From: Quercus robur
Lineage: Eukaryota > Streptophyta > Magnoliopsida > Fagales > Fagaceae
DNA: 64,000 bases
NCBI RefSeq assembly: GCF_932294415.1
Contig: NC_065538.1
Location: 17,087,656-17,151,655, forward strand
Direction: 5' to 3'
The notes under the pieces are model-generated. The model did no database searches, was not told the DNA's origin, and saw nothing but the letters and a program-made list of their open reading frames with translations. Below are positions 11,983 through 23,013 of this stretch, piece by piece. Made by a program: the position numbers and the translations under genes. Within the stretch, counting starts at the first letter, position 1. Each line of letters begins with the position of its first letter.

Positions 11983-12594
11983 TGCAATGAAAATTCATAA
12001 GTCATTTCCTGTCCATATGCGTCGTCCAAAGGAAAGACAAGAAGGGAAATCCTTGCCAAGCTCCTCGTCCGTCTGTCCTTAAGGACAGACGAGCTTACTA
12101 TCGTCTGTTTGTCCTTAAGGACAGACGGGCTTTCTACCGTCCGTCCATCCGTAAAGGATGGACGAGTTTACTACCATCCCCTCGTCCTTAAAGGACGAGG
12201 GAGGCTACTACATGTCTCCACCGAGTGGAAGAACGTACCGTCGCTAGTCAAGTCCAACCGTTGTGAAATGCAGACTTCTTGAACAATCTAACTTCTACAT
12301 TAGTTACGAAAGTTACCTCCGAGCCTTTTGGATTCCCCAATAGTAGGAACGGTTACCAAACAAGTAACCGCTCCCCGCATACTATATAAACACACGCCAA
12401 TGAAAGAGTAAGGGATTTTGTTTTTCTGAGACTTTCAATTTACAAAGTCAGACAAAAGGCTAACTTCACCATCGGAGGGTTCTTGGTCGGCTTCCACCGG
12501 TCTCCTTTAAGTTTTCTGTTTGTTTTCTCAGGATCCAGTCACAAATTCATCAAGGCCCGGCACTTTCAGTCCACTGATATCACTGGATTCATCA
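11978..12594 (+). repeat. 5' LTR of the Tat element
   Basis: 617 bp, TG...CA with longer TGATG/CATCA complementary ends. It contains TATATAA at about 12382 as the promoter candidate. The primer-binding site starts 2 nt after the end. Confidence 0.93.
12064..12202. repeat. Cluster of four palindromes in the Tat LTR
   Basis: Four hairpin-capable palindromes sit about 30-40 bp apart: GTCTGTCCTT/AAGGACAGAC at 12071-12090, a second GTCCTTAAGGAC core at about 12102-12128, CCGTCCATCC/GGATGGACG at about 12138-12165, and CTCGTCCTT/AAAGGACGAG at about 12180-12200. The 3' LTR repeats the block at about 21633-21771 with arms still mostly paired. They lie upstream of the TATA box in the U3-like part. Confidence 0.8.
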
Positions 12595-12596
12595 GT

Positions 12597-12614
12597 TGGC
12601 GCCGTCTGTGGGAA
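12597..12614 (+). other. Primer-binding site of the Tat element
   Basis: TGGCGCCGTCTGTGGGAA, 2 nt after the 5' LTR. TGGCGCC starts are typical PBS sequences of plant Ty3/gypsy Tat/Athila elements. The tRNA cannot be assigned with certainty by eye. Confidence 0.75.
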
Positions 12615-12676
12615 AGAATAACATTTGAACTCCATTGTTGGATTCTGCGATTTCTTTCTCGGACAAAAGGGCTGAA

Positions 12677-13648
12677 ATGGTCCGGACAAGGTCAAGGGCT
12701 ACTAGCCCAGGCCCTCAAGAAAGTAGAGGCGACCGTCAATCGGTGCCTACCGTACAACCGCCTTCTGTCCAACACATGCAATCCATGGCTGCTACTATGG
12801 CGGAGTTGACCCACCAGAACTAGGAGTTGGTTAGAGAACTTAACATGAGGAGGTAGTGTCACGATGAGAACATTGGAGGACAGGCCTAGAGTCAAGATGA
12901 GAGGAATGTCGAGTTTGAAAGCCAGTCAAGGGGTACCCCTTCAAGGAGGGTGCCTCACTTGGAGAGGGAGATGGACCAAATGAGAAGAACTATGGATGAG
13001 ATGAAGGAGAATATGAAGAGGACCAACCCTGTAGAAGACTTGGTTCACAGAACTGACTCCCCTTTTGTGCCTTCCATCAATGCTCACCATTTGCCACCCA
13101 AGTTCAAGATGCCTTCCTTAGATTCATATGATGGGACGCGGGATCCGTTTGATCACATTGCCACCTTCAAAACTACTATGCACCTTCAAGGGGTTTCGAA
13201 TGAAATAATGTGCAAAGCTTTCCCTACTACCCTTAAAGGACCCGCACGAGTGTGGTTCAGCAAAATACCTCCGAGAACAGTAACATTCTTCGAGGAGTTA
13301 AGCAAGTTATTTATCAACAATTTCATCGGAGGACAGAGGCACAAGCGTTCCTCGTCTAGTTTGCTGACCATAAAACAAGGGGAGGATGAAAGTTTGCGGT
13401 CCTTCATTACGCGGTTCAATAGGGAAGCCTTAGTAGTGGACGAGATGGATGACAAGCTCCTCCTAACGGCTTTCCACAATGGGGTTCACTCTGACTTGTT
13501 CATCCACAAGCTATATGAGCAAGAGCCTCAGACCATGGCTGAACTCGTCCATTCAACCCAGAATTTTATGAATGCAGAAGATGCTATCATAGCCAAGAAA
13601 AGGAAGAGAGTTGAGAAAATGGATGCTAACCCCACTCGCCATTCATAA
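12677..13648 (+). pseudogene. Tat element gag
   Basis: A single frame from ATG at 12677. The N-terminal part (MVRTRSRATSPGPQ...) is interrupted by TAG codons at 12821-12823 and twice more before 12905. From 12950 the frame stays open to 13648 and contains a heptad-like stretch (LEREMDQMRRTMDEM) and the retrotransposon gag domain: YDGTRDPFDHIATF, PTTLKGPARVWFSKIP, IGGQRHKRSSSSLLTIKQG, ESLRSFITRFNREAL. This capsid-like domain packages element RNA. The stop at 13648 lies in the same frame as the zinc-finger/protease part, so gag-pro was one ORF. Confidence 0.85.
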
Positions 13649-13810
13649 CAAGGTCCTCGTCTTAAAAAAGGATGAACGGAAGACAAGAAGGATCGAGACA
13701 GGAAGGCAGGCCCCTCAGCATGAAGTCAGCAGTATACGCCACTAAACATGCCACTTGATCAAGTCTTAATGCAAATCAAGGATGATCCTTCCTTGAAGTA
13801 GCCAGAAAAA

Positions 13811-14509
13811 ATGAAGGGAGATCCAAATAAGCGCAATAGAAACAAGTATTGTCGCTTCCATAGAGACCATAGGCATGATACAGATGAGTGTTTTGACCTA
13901 AAGCAGCAGATTGAGAATCTTATAAGGCAGGGGAAGCTAAGAAGTTTCCTTGGACGAGACCACAAGGACGAAAAACTCAAGGGAAATGCTGAAGAGTCGT
14001 CACGGCCACCTCTTGGAGAAATCAGAGTTATTATTGGAGGGAGCTCTACAGGCCAGTCGTCCAAGTCCAAGAAAACATACATAAAGGTGGTGCAGAGCGT
14101 CCAACTCTCTAGACGACCACCCAGAGATAGGAACACGGACGAACAGGCAATCACGTTCACTAAAGAAGAAGCTGAAAGAATCCACCATCCTCATGACGAT
14201 GCTATTGTCATTACCTTGCTCATCGCTGATTATACAACCAGAAGGGTACTAGTTGATAATGGAAGCTCGGCAGATATTTTGTATCTTCCAGCTTTTCAGC
14301 AAATGAGGTTAGGACAAGACCGTCTTCGTCCGGTGAATTCCCCACTAGTAGGTTTTGGTGGAATGAAGGTGCAGCCTGTGGGTACTATTACATTACCAGT
14401 AGTAGTGGGGGCATATCCACAGCAAATCACCAAGGACGTGAATTTTCTAGTGGTAGACTGTTCGTCCTCCTATAATGCCATAATTGGGAGGCCAACTTTA
14501 AATAGTTGA
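13811..14509 (+). pseudogene. Tat element zinc-knuckle region and aspartic protease
   Basis: In the same frame as gag. A CRFHRDHRHDTDECFDLKQQ segment near residues 13-32 is the divergent Cys/His motif of this lineage. The protease follows, with VLVDNGSSADILY near 14250; Asp-Asn-Gly instead of Asp-Ser/Thr-Gly is usual in Tat-type proteases. The C-terminal YNAIIGRPTLN is the protease flap and end region. The stop at 14507-14509 (TGA where Trp is expected before KAVTS) separates it from the pol part. It would have processed the gag-pol polyprotein. Confidence 0.85.
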
Positions 14510-16074
14510 AAAGCAGTTACATCCACCTACCACCTATCAGTCAAGTTTCCAACAGACTATGGAGTAGGACAGGTACAAGGAGATCAACTAGCAGCGAGAG
14601 AATGTTACTTGGTTATGTTGGCCACGGACGAGCAAGTGCAGACCATGACTATTGAAGAAAAAAGGGTCGTGGTAGAACCCATTGAAGTGTTGGAAGATAT
14701 TTCCTTAGACGAAAGAAACCCTGAGAGGTGTACTAGGGTTGGGGCAGATCTAGAAGGAAGGATTAAAGAGGACCTCGTCTAGTTTTTGAGGAAGATTATA
14801 GATGTATTTGCTTGGAGTCATGAGGATATGCCTGGAATAGATCCTAATGTCATCACCCATCGCCTGAACGTATGTCTATCCTCAAAGCCAGTACGACAAA
14901 AGAAAAGGGTGTTTGCTTCTGAGAGAGATAATGCTATTAAAGACGAAGTTCAAAAGTTGATAGCAGCAAAGTTTATACGAGAGGTGTACTATCCAGATTG
15001 GTTGGCCAATGTAGTGATGGTCAAAAAGGCGAACGGCAAGTGGAGGATGTGTGTGGATTTTACTGATCTGAACAAAGCTTGCCCCAAAGATAGCTATCCA
15101 TTACCACGCATTGATCAACTGGTGGACTCTACCGCAGGCCACAAACTACTTAGTTTTATGGACGCTTTCTCAGGATACAACCAGAACGGATGGACGAGGT
15201 TGACCAGGAGAAGACATCATTCATTACTAGTCAAGGCTTGTTTTGTTATGAAGTAATGCCCTTTGGCTTGAAAAACGTTGGAGCAACGTATCAACGACTG
15301 GTCAATCACATGTTCCATCCTCAGATTGGGCGAAATGTTGAAGTGTATGTGGATGACATGTTAGTAAAAAGTTTGGAAGAGTGTAAACATCTAGACAACT
15401 TGCAAGAAACCTTCAACACACTCAGGCGGTACAGTATGAAGTTGAACCCTAGCAAATGTGCTTTCGGAGTAGCATCAGGAAAATTTCTTGGATTCATGGT
15501 CTCACATAGGGGGATCGAGGCAAACCTGGAAAAGATCAAGACAATCCTAGATATGAAGCCTCCGCATAGTATTAAAGAAGTTCAATCTCTCACCGGGCGA
15601 GTTGCCGCCCTCAACAAGTTTGTCTCTAAAGCTACTGACAAGTGTTTACCATTTTTCAAGGTTCTAAAGAAAGCATTCGAGTGGACGGACGAGTGCCAAA
15701 GAGCCTTCCAAGATTTGAAGACGTATCTTGTTACGCCCCCGCTGCTGAGTCCGTCCGTGGTGGGAGAAGAACTGTTTTTATACCTGGCGGTGACCCCACA
15801 TGTCGTGAGCTCAGCACTAATAAGAGAGGAAGCAAAAATGCAAAAGCCAGTATATTACACCAGTAGGGCATTGAGTGGGGCGGAAGGACGATATCCACTA
15901 ATAGAAAAGCTGGCCTTCGCACTCATCACGGCTTCCAGGAAGTTAAGACACTACTTCCAAGCCCATGTAATCAACGTTATGACAGATCACCCGCTTAAGA
16001 AAGCCATGAACAAGTTGGAAGCCGCAGGACGTTTGATCCAATGGGCGGTCGAACTCAGCGAGTTTGATATCTGA
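14510..16074 (+). pseudogene. Tat element reverse transcriptase and RNase H
   Basis: The linker reads on to a TAG at 14779-14781 (Gln position), then RT from 14786: VFAWSHEDMPGIDPNVITH, VVMVKKANGKWRMCVDFTDLN, PLPRIDQLVDSTAGHKLLSFMDAFSGYNQ. A 1-nt loss near 15187 shifts the frame. RT continues from 15190 with MPFGLKNVGATYQRLV and the catalytic YVDDM (15346-15360). RNase H follows (ELFLYLAVTPHVVSSALIREE to the LRHYFQAHVINVMTDHPLKK connection region). The frame ends at TGA 16072-16074, where an Arg codon (CGA) is expected before YQPRHAIKAQ. Confidence 0.88.
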
Positions 16075-16790
16075 TACCAACCAAGACATGCTATTAAGGC
16101 TCAAGTCCTGGCAGACTTTATTGTGGAGTTCACGCCAAGATGCAATGATGAAGAAGTGCAGGAGGATAAAAAGTGGGTGGTCCATGTAGATGGCTCGTCC
16201 ACACAGTGTGTAGGAGGAATAGGGGTGGTTTTGCAATCCCCTGAAGGAGATCAGTTGAAGCATAGAGTCCGTCTGCAATATCGACCAACTAACAATGAAG
16301 TTGAGTATAAAGCCCTGCTTAAAGGGCTAGAATTGGCCAAGTCTGTAGAAGTGAAGTCAGTGCTCGTCCTGGGAGACTCTCTGTTGGTAATGTGCCAAAT
16401 AAATGGGACATATGAGGCGAAGGAAGAACGAATGAAAAAGTACTTGGAAAGGGTGCTACAGCTTGTGAAAAAATTCAAGGAAGCTAACTTCGTTCAAATC
16501 CCGAGGGAAGAGAATGTGGAAGCAGATACCTTAGCGAAGGAAGCCTCAGCAATCAAAACAACAGACGAGTATGATGAAATTCAGTACGTCCCGAGTGTAG
16601 ATCTCCCGGAAGTACAGCAGATAGGGAATGAAGAAAATTGGATGACCCCAATCGTGTCGTACCTAAAGGACAGAAGACTTCTGGAAGCAAAAGACAAAGC
16701 TAGAAAATTCAGGATAAGAGCAGCCAGGTATGTCCTTATGGATGAAGTTCTTTACAAGAGGGGCTTTTCTCAACCTTATCTTAGGTGTCT
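16075..16790 (+). pseudogene. Tat element second (archaeal-type) RNase H
   Basis: Same frame as the upstream RNase H. It contains WVVHVDGSS (first Asp), EVEYKALLKGLELA (catalytic Glu), VLVLGDSLLVMCQI (Asp) and EENVEADTLAKEAS (final acidic/Asp). This is the additional RNase H acquired by the Tat lineage and placed between RNase H and integrase. A 1-nt deletion at about 16790 (CTGGCCCAG where CTGGGCCCAG is expected) shifts the frame just before the integrase zinc finger. Confidence 0.85.
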
Positions 16791-17873
16791 GGCCCAGATG
16801 AGGCGAACTATGTGCTGAGAGAAGTTCATGAAGGAGCCTGTGGAAACCATTCGGGAGCCAGATCGCTCATCCACAAAGTCGTCCGTGTAGGGTACTATTG
16901 GCCAACTGTTCAAGTGGATGCAAAAGCTTATGTCAAGACATGTGACAAATGCCAACGATTCAGTAATATCCCCAGACAACCATCAGAGTATCTCACCCCA
17001 ATGATGGTCCTGTGGCCCTTTGCTCAATGGGGCCTAGATATCATGGGTCCTTTTCCACTTAGAACTAGGCAGATGAAGTTCTTAGTGGTAGGGATTGACT
17101 ATTTCACTAAATGGGTGGAAGCAGAACCATTGGCAAGCATTACACAGCAGAATGTAAAGAACTTCGTCTAGAAAAATATACTATGCAGGTTTGGGGTACC
17201 CAAGGTACTAGTATCCGACAATGGACGGCAATTTGACAACACCCTTTTCAGGGACTTTTGTCAACACTTCGGAATCCACAATCACTATTCCTCTCCTGTC
17301 CATCCACAAGCAAACGGTCAGGCTGAGGTTACAAACCGATCCTTGCTGAAAATCATCAAGACTCGTCTTGAGGGGGCAAAGGGAGTATGGCCAGATGAGT
17401 TACCTGGTGTCCTATGGGCATACAGGACGACGGTGAGGACCCCTACAGGGGAGACCCCTTTTAACCTAGCCTATGGAAGCGAAGCAGTTATACCTGTGGA
17501 AGTGCACATGGCCAACCATAGGATGATGTCATATCAGGAGAAGGATAATGAGGAGCAACTCCGTTTGAACCTCGATCTTATAGACGAAGTGAGGACAGAA
17601 GTAGAGCATAGGGCAACGAAGTACAAGAACCTCATGGCTAGGCAATATGATGCAATGGTGAAACCAAGATGTTTTAACATAGGAGATCTCGTCCTGAGGA
17701 AGGTCTTCTTGGCAACCAAAAATCCAGCTCATGGGAAATTGGGCCCCAATTGGGAAGGACCCTATAGAGTCATCAACTTTAAAAGACAATGATCCTATTA
17801 TTTGGAGGCCCTGGACGGGAGAAAGCTAGAACATCCTTGGAACGTGGAGCACCTGAGGAAGTACTACCAGTAA
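16785..17873 (+). pseudogene. Tat element integrase
   Basis: The frame opens at 16785. HHCC zinc finger: VHEGACGNHSGARS with CDKCQRF about 45 residues on. Catalytic core: LDIMGPF (D), VSDNGRQFD (D), HPQANGQAEVTN (E). Then WAYRTTVRTPTGETPFNLAYG and a GPY/F-like module (LGPNWEGPYRV). TAG at 17169-17171 replaces Trp before KNILCRFGVP, and TGA at about 17790 interrupts the tail, whose frame then runs SYYLEALDGRK to a stop at 17871-17873. No chromodomain is seen, as expected for Tat. Confidence 0.88.
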
Positions 17874-18871
17874 AAATGAGCCAGAATGAGTATCACTATG
17901 GACGAGCTTGGAGCTTGCTACTCTTTATATTCTACTTATGTTTAATTCTGTGTTTGATACTATCGCTTTGTTATTTATGTTGTGGTTATTTATCATGATT
18001 TTGGACGAAGCTATGAAGTTAACTAAATAAAAGGCACAAGCATGTATGTGCCTTATCTATAAACAATATGTGTAATGTACAAAATGTTGTGTGAATTTCA
18101 AATCTCCATGCCACTCTTGTTCAAAGCTAACCTACAAGGTGGCTAAGAACAAAATATTTTTCAACTTTCAATAAGACGAATAAATTCTCTGGACACGGAG
18201 ATGTAACGTCTAAAGCTTTCCTGAAGGTAAAGCAAGATCAAGGCACCCTCATCCTAATCAAAGGACGAGGTAGAGCCTATAATGAGCCCAAGGCGTATTC
18301 GTCCATAAGGGTAAAGCAAAGATGAAGGCATCCTCGTCCAGATCAAAGGACAAGGAAGAACCCAACTTGCCCGGGCAAACTCGTCTGTATACAGGACAAG
18401 GCAAAATGAACGTCCAGGCCTTAAACGATTTGGATGAAGGACGAGGCATAATGCACATCCAGGCCATAAACAGTAAGGTCCATAGACGAGGTTTTTGACC
18501 CAAAGCCCGGTCCACGGACGAGCAAGGTCCGTAAATCTGTGGACGATCAGGGTGCATAATAAAAGAAATTTTAGTCTAAGGACAAGAAATTACCATTGAA
18601 GTTTTAATAGATGGTTTAAAAACATACATCAAATATGGATGAGTCAAGTATGAAGCCATGCATATGAAAATGAAAAATTTCGTCCATACACATATGAAAG
18701 AAAAATAACATCCACTAAACTGTTTGAAGGGCAGACAACCAACGTCCAAACACCCTTATGAAGAACAAGTTTAATAACTCGTCCTAGAAACTATGGACTA
18801 GTTCAGTGTACTTGAATTACATCAAAAGATCCCAAAACAAAGGATCAAGCATAAAACAAAATAAAATTCTG

Positions 18872-18920
<49 letters not shown>

Positions 18921-18925
18921 TGTTC
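17874..18925. other. Tat internal non-coding region, rich in GGACGA/TCGTCC, with an A47 run
   Basis: No sense ORF with a known domain. GGACGA and its complement recur, especially at 18170-18550, in loosely repeated 50-70 bp blocks ('aaaggacgagg...gaggc'). An A47 homopolymer spans 18872-18918. This spacer separates pol from the antisense gene. Confidence 0.6.
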
Positions 18926-20061
18926 TTAAGCAGAAGGGGCAGTGGGTGGCTGGGTGGAGGCATTGTCTTCAATTTTAACGTCCATAGAGCTGGTTTGGAG
19001 AAGAGAGCTGGTAGCAGTATTCAAGTTAAGCTTGATAGAGCTGAAGTCCACCTCGGGGAAGTTTTCAACAGCGTCCATCCTGAAATCCTTAAAACCCGCT
19101 GCATAGTTGCGGTCCAATAAGTCTGTGAATTCCTTGGACGCTTTAAACTCCGCAATGGCATCTTCCGTAGCCTTGGAGAAGGAGGTATTCAACTCGTCAT
19201 TCTTCTTTTGAAGGTGATCAAGATGAGTATCTTTCTCCACTATATCAGCTCTCAACTCCGCGATCAAATTTTGCTACTCCACTTCCTTCTCCTTAGCCTC
19301 AGCAGCAACCCCAACCCATTTCTTACTCTCGTCCTTCACATTTTTTATGGTCGTCTCCAGCAAAATCCTCGTCTTGTCCAACTCAGTGACTTGCCTAGAC
19401 GCTACGATGAACTTAGACATGGCCTGCAAAAGAGAAATGCTTGGTTAGACGACCAAAAGGTTACAAAATAATAAAGGCAAGACAAAAGTAAATTTACCTT
19501 AAAAAGATCATGAACACTAGAATGTTCAAAATCTTTTAAAGACATGTCATAACAGGCATGTATGTCTTCATCCTTCACAGCTTCCTGGAAACGTTGCCAA
19601 GCCAAATCCTTGTTTTCAACTATGTTCGAGGATACCCTCGGCAGAGGCTGAGACGAGACAGATGTGATCGTCCTAGGAGGTGTCTTGGACTCTAATGGTG
19701 GGGGGGAATGTTGAAAACAATCTTATTGGAATTATTGGAAGCGGCTTTCGAGTGAGGGCAATCGTCATAGTCAGCCAGTGAGCAATCCCAAGAGGTGGAG
19801 AGACGTCCACATCAATTGCTTGGACGGAGAGATTGAGCTGAGACAGGATAGGCTTGGCCACCTTGGACAATGACTGCTTCACTCTTTTGTCACGATGGCT
19901 GGGGAGGCTCCCTAAGTCCAAATTCCTCGGTAGGGACTTCCTTTTGTCCCCAGCAGACGGACGAGTTTGAGGTACAGTGTCAGGACGAGCGTCTCCAACC
20001 TCAGGATGATTCCCCTCGCTAGCAACCTCTTTTCCCTTGTTACCTTTCATTGTTGCCATTC

Positions 20062-20114
<53 letters not shown>

Positions 20115-21180
20115 ATTTTTAGAGCTAACACAAAAAGAAAAAAAAGTGTAAAAGACGTCCTGGGTTAGAAGCTTACTTCTCCTTACTGTTATCTAGTGCG
20201 CAAGTGCCTCTTCAGAAGGATTAGGACCAAGTCCCCACTTAGCAAGTCATCTAAGCGTCACAAGAGAGTGGAAACTCCTATCTGCGTGTAGACGAGCTCT
20301 ATGGACGCGATCACGGTGAAACTTGCTAAGGGAAGGACGCCTAACAGCTGTAAAAGAACAAGTTAGAATACAAAAAAAAATAATAATAAATAAATAAATA
20401 AAAACTTACCCTGAGGACGAAGGTTCCCTAGGTCCCCAGTATAATGGCCAAAGGTGTCCCGTCCAACGTCTGAAGGGTTTCCAGCCCAATTTCCGGAGAC
20501 GAAGAAAAACATTGTCTTCCACTTTCTGTCAGACGAGGGTAGGGACCTAATCATTCTACAATCCTTGCCCCTGGTAGTAAACTGGTAAAAGCCAAGGGAT
20601 TGGTGAATTTCAAAGGGTTTATAGCAGTAGAGGAATTCGTCCACCGTAAGAGGATTATCCCCCCCAAACACCTCCCTCCATAGGACTTGCATAGAGATGA
20701 CCAATCTAACCTAACTAGTAATTCCCTAATGAAAGCATTTAAAGGAAATCTCAAACCCCCCAGAAGATAGGCCTTATAGACGCCTATCCCAAAACGAGGA
20801 TCACAACACCATTCTCCACGGACGGGCAACCTAGGGTTAAGCTCATTTGGGATCTGGTACCATGCCCTCAAATTATCTAACCTTTGCTCGTCTGTTTTAG
20901 AAGGTATATCTATCACACAACTAAACACGGTTACCTCCTCCTCGTCCAAAGGGATAGACGGAGGGACGGACGGGGAGATGTTGGACGAGGTACCTGCCTG
21001 GGACCCTGAGGCCTTCCTAATCTCTTGTTGTAGGGCCTCTAAGGGAAACCCAGGGACGTCAGAAACATATTCCTCGTCCATAGAGTTCCCCCCATCACTG
21101 CTACTAGAACCACTAGAACTTGTACTAGTTACGTATTGGTACTCGTCTATGGTCTTTTCTAGACTATCGCTAGATAACAT
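18926..21180 (-). pseudogene. Antisense spliced gene of the Tat element (aORF)
   Basis: Starts at ATG 21180 (MLSSDSLEKTIDEYQYV). Ser-rich and acidic N-terminus, then a globular part (LRAWYQIPNELNPRLPV, GLRFPLNAFIRELLV). A frameshift near 20700 leads to WREVFGGDNPLTVDEFLYCY and KTMFFFVSGNW. Donor AGG/GTAAGT at 20410/20409; acceptor TTTTACAG before 20347, giving LAKWGLGPNPSEEALAH-like coding. Another acceptor follows a T48 tract before AG/GAATGGCAACAATG (about 20061). Next comes a KGKEVASEG..KRKSLPRNLD region to donor AAG/GTAAAT (19498), then acceptor TTTTGCAG (19424) and a coiled-coil exon to the stop at 18926. At least two frameshifts (20700; the C-run near 19707) and one TAG (about 19270). 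Antisense genes here are known in Tat elements; function is unknown. Confidence 0.72.
20064..20111. repeat. A48 homopolymer (T48 on the antisense-gene strand)
   Basis: Read on the minus strand it is a T48 tract ending directly in AG/GAATGGC, acting as an over-long polypyrimidine tract before an apparent splice acceptor of the antisense gene. Confidence 0.8.
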
Positions 21181-21531
21181 TTTTTGGAAAAGATCAAAAA
21201 ACCTAAAAGACGAGAGAAGAGGGAATACTTGGCTCTAAGATGAGTGAAGGCTACGGACGCGAGGAAATTCCTAGACAAGGCTCTAGACGAAGAATGTCAA
21301 AGAACGAAAATCTTAGAAATGTAGAGGGCAACAGAGGAATTCCCCTATTTATAGAAAATTGACCTGGGCATATAAAACGACACAACCAATCAGGAAGTGA
21401 CATGCGGCATTCACCTCGAAAAAATGAATCGACGAAACTCATCGCCAATAAGAAGGTGACACGTGGCACCTCGACGTACGCACATTCTGGGTAGCAACGC
21501 CTGGTCATTTGTCTCCTTAGATGACCCATAT

Positions 21532-21546
21532 GAACGAGGGGGCAAC
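21532..21546 (+). other. Polypurine tract of the Tat element
   Basis: GAACGAGGGGGCAAC directly precedes the 3' LTR start (TGATGTGC at 21547), the expected plus-strand primer site. Confidence 0.75.
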
Positions 21547-22163
21547 TGATGTGCAACGAAAATTCATAAGTTGTTTCCCGTCCATATGCGTCGTCCAAAG
21601 GAAAGACAAGAAGGGAAATCCTTGCCAAGCTCCTCGTCCGTCTGTCCTTAAGGACAGACGAGCTTACTATCGTCTGTCTGTCCTTAAGGACAGATAGGCT
21701 TTCTACCGTCCGTCCATCCGTAAAGGACGGACGAGTTTACTACCGTCCCCTCATCCTTAAAGGACGAGGGAGGCTACTACATGTCTCCATCGAGTGGAAG
21801 AACATACCGTCGCTAGTCAAGTCCAACCGTTGTGAAATGCAGACTTCTTGAACAATCTAACTTCTACATCAGTTACGGAAGTTACCTCCGAGCCTTTTGG
21901 ATTCCCCAACAGTAGGAACGGTTACCAAACAAGTAACCACTCCCCGCATACTATATAAACACACGCCAATGAAAGAGTAAGGGATTTTGTTTTTCTGAGA
22001 CTTTCAATTTACAAAGTCAGACAAAAGGCTAACTTCACCATCGGAGGGTTCTTGGCTGGCTTCCACCGGTCTCCTCTGAGTTTTCTGTTTGTTTTCTCAG
22101 GATCCAGTCACAAATTCATCAAGGCCCGGCACTTTCAGTCCACTGATATCACAGGATTCATCA
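21547..22163 (+). repeat. 3' LTR of the Tat element
   Basis: 617 bp, same length as the 5' LTR, about 21 mismatches by eye, nearly all C/T or G/A transitions, as expected from deamination of methylated cytosines. Followed by the ATATA duplication. Confidence 0.93.
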
Positions 22164-22580
22164 ATATATATATATATATATATATTTGGAGTTAAGAGTG
22201 AATTTAGTTATCATTATGTATAGAGGTTCTAGTGGAATCTGCAACATACTAAGCCTATTATCATAAAATTTTCCGCTGCTTAAAAATATTCTGCCTTTAA
22301 AGAGCAAACATTGATTTCCAAGTACCCAATGCATCAAAAAACTATAAAATTCACAAATTTCTCTTAATTGAACAAAATTTTAAAATTTTGTAGTTTTTAC
22401 AAGTACATTGTATTATATTTTTTAAGCACAACTCACTTTCTTCACCAATGGGAGTTATATAAAGTATCAGGATGCCCATGACTATTATTTAAGGCTCAAG
22501 TAATGAAAGTAATAACTAGTAGAATTAAATCAAGCTATGAATTTCTTGTATTTATCGAGCCACATGTGTTTTACATGCAG

Positions 22581-23013
22581 ATTTCAAGCATCTGGAAACT
22601 TTTATAAGAAAAGCGATGTCTATAGTTTTGGAATTATTTTGTTTGAGCTAATCACAGGCTGTGCTGCAATAGTAAGAGGCCCTGTGAAAAACAGTCACAT
22701 ACTTGACTGGGTTAATCCTTTGATTGAAAGGGGTGATGTTCAAAACATTGTTGATCCAAGATTAGAAGGAGAATTCAAGACCAGCTCTACCTGGAAAGCT
22801 ATAGAGATAGCCATGTCATGCACACCATCTTATGCTATCCAAAGGCCAGACATGAGTCATGTGTTGGTATAACTTAAGGAATGTTTGGCTCTAGAGATGG
22901 CTTATGAAAGAACTCAAAGGATGGCAATTAAGGGAAATTTAACAACTTCAAACACTCCATTCAAAATGACCCATTTGGAGTATGAATTAGATATTGTGCC
23001 CCATAGTAGGTAG
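22581..23013 (+). pseudogene. Kinase copy 2: C-terminal kinase exon
   Basis: Acceptor ATGCAG at 22575-22580. It joins in phase with the exon ending at 11908 (DPA + FQASGNFYKKSDVYSFG), 10.7 kb upstream and on the other side of the Tat element. It encodes SFGIILFELITGCAAIVRG, HILDWVNPLIERGDVQNIVDPRLEGEF and IQRPDMSHVL, kinase subdomains IX-XI. TAA at 22870-22872 interrupts before LKECLALEMAYERTQRM. The original frame then runs to TAG 23011-23013. It aligns closely with 3962-4389 of copy 1 and keeps the KKSDVYSFG segment broken in copy 1. Confidence 0.88.

Larger units (their letters stand above)
11978..22163 (+). mobile_element. Complete Ty3/gypsy Tat-lineage LTR retrotransposon (10.2 kb)
   Basis: Two 617-bp LTRs (TGATGTGC...GATTCATCA) bound gag, protease, RT, RNase H, a second archaeal-type RNase H and integrase on the plus strand. 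An antisense gene lies between integrase and the 3' LTR. RT-RH-aRH-INT order plus a 3' antisense ORF is the known hallmark of the Tat lineage. Flanks are ATATA on both sides (11973-11977, 22164-22168), a 5-bp TSD inside a (TA)n microsatellite. I count about 21 mismatches between LTRs, nearly all transitions (about 3.4%). Several stop codons and two frameshifts mean the copy is not autonomous. It sits in the last intron of kinase copy 2. Confidence 0.92.

Noticed and set aside
18806-19120. Plus-strand ORF with a long poly-Lys run
   Set aside because: Created by the A47 homopolymer and opposite to the antisense coiled-coil exon.
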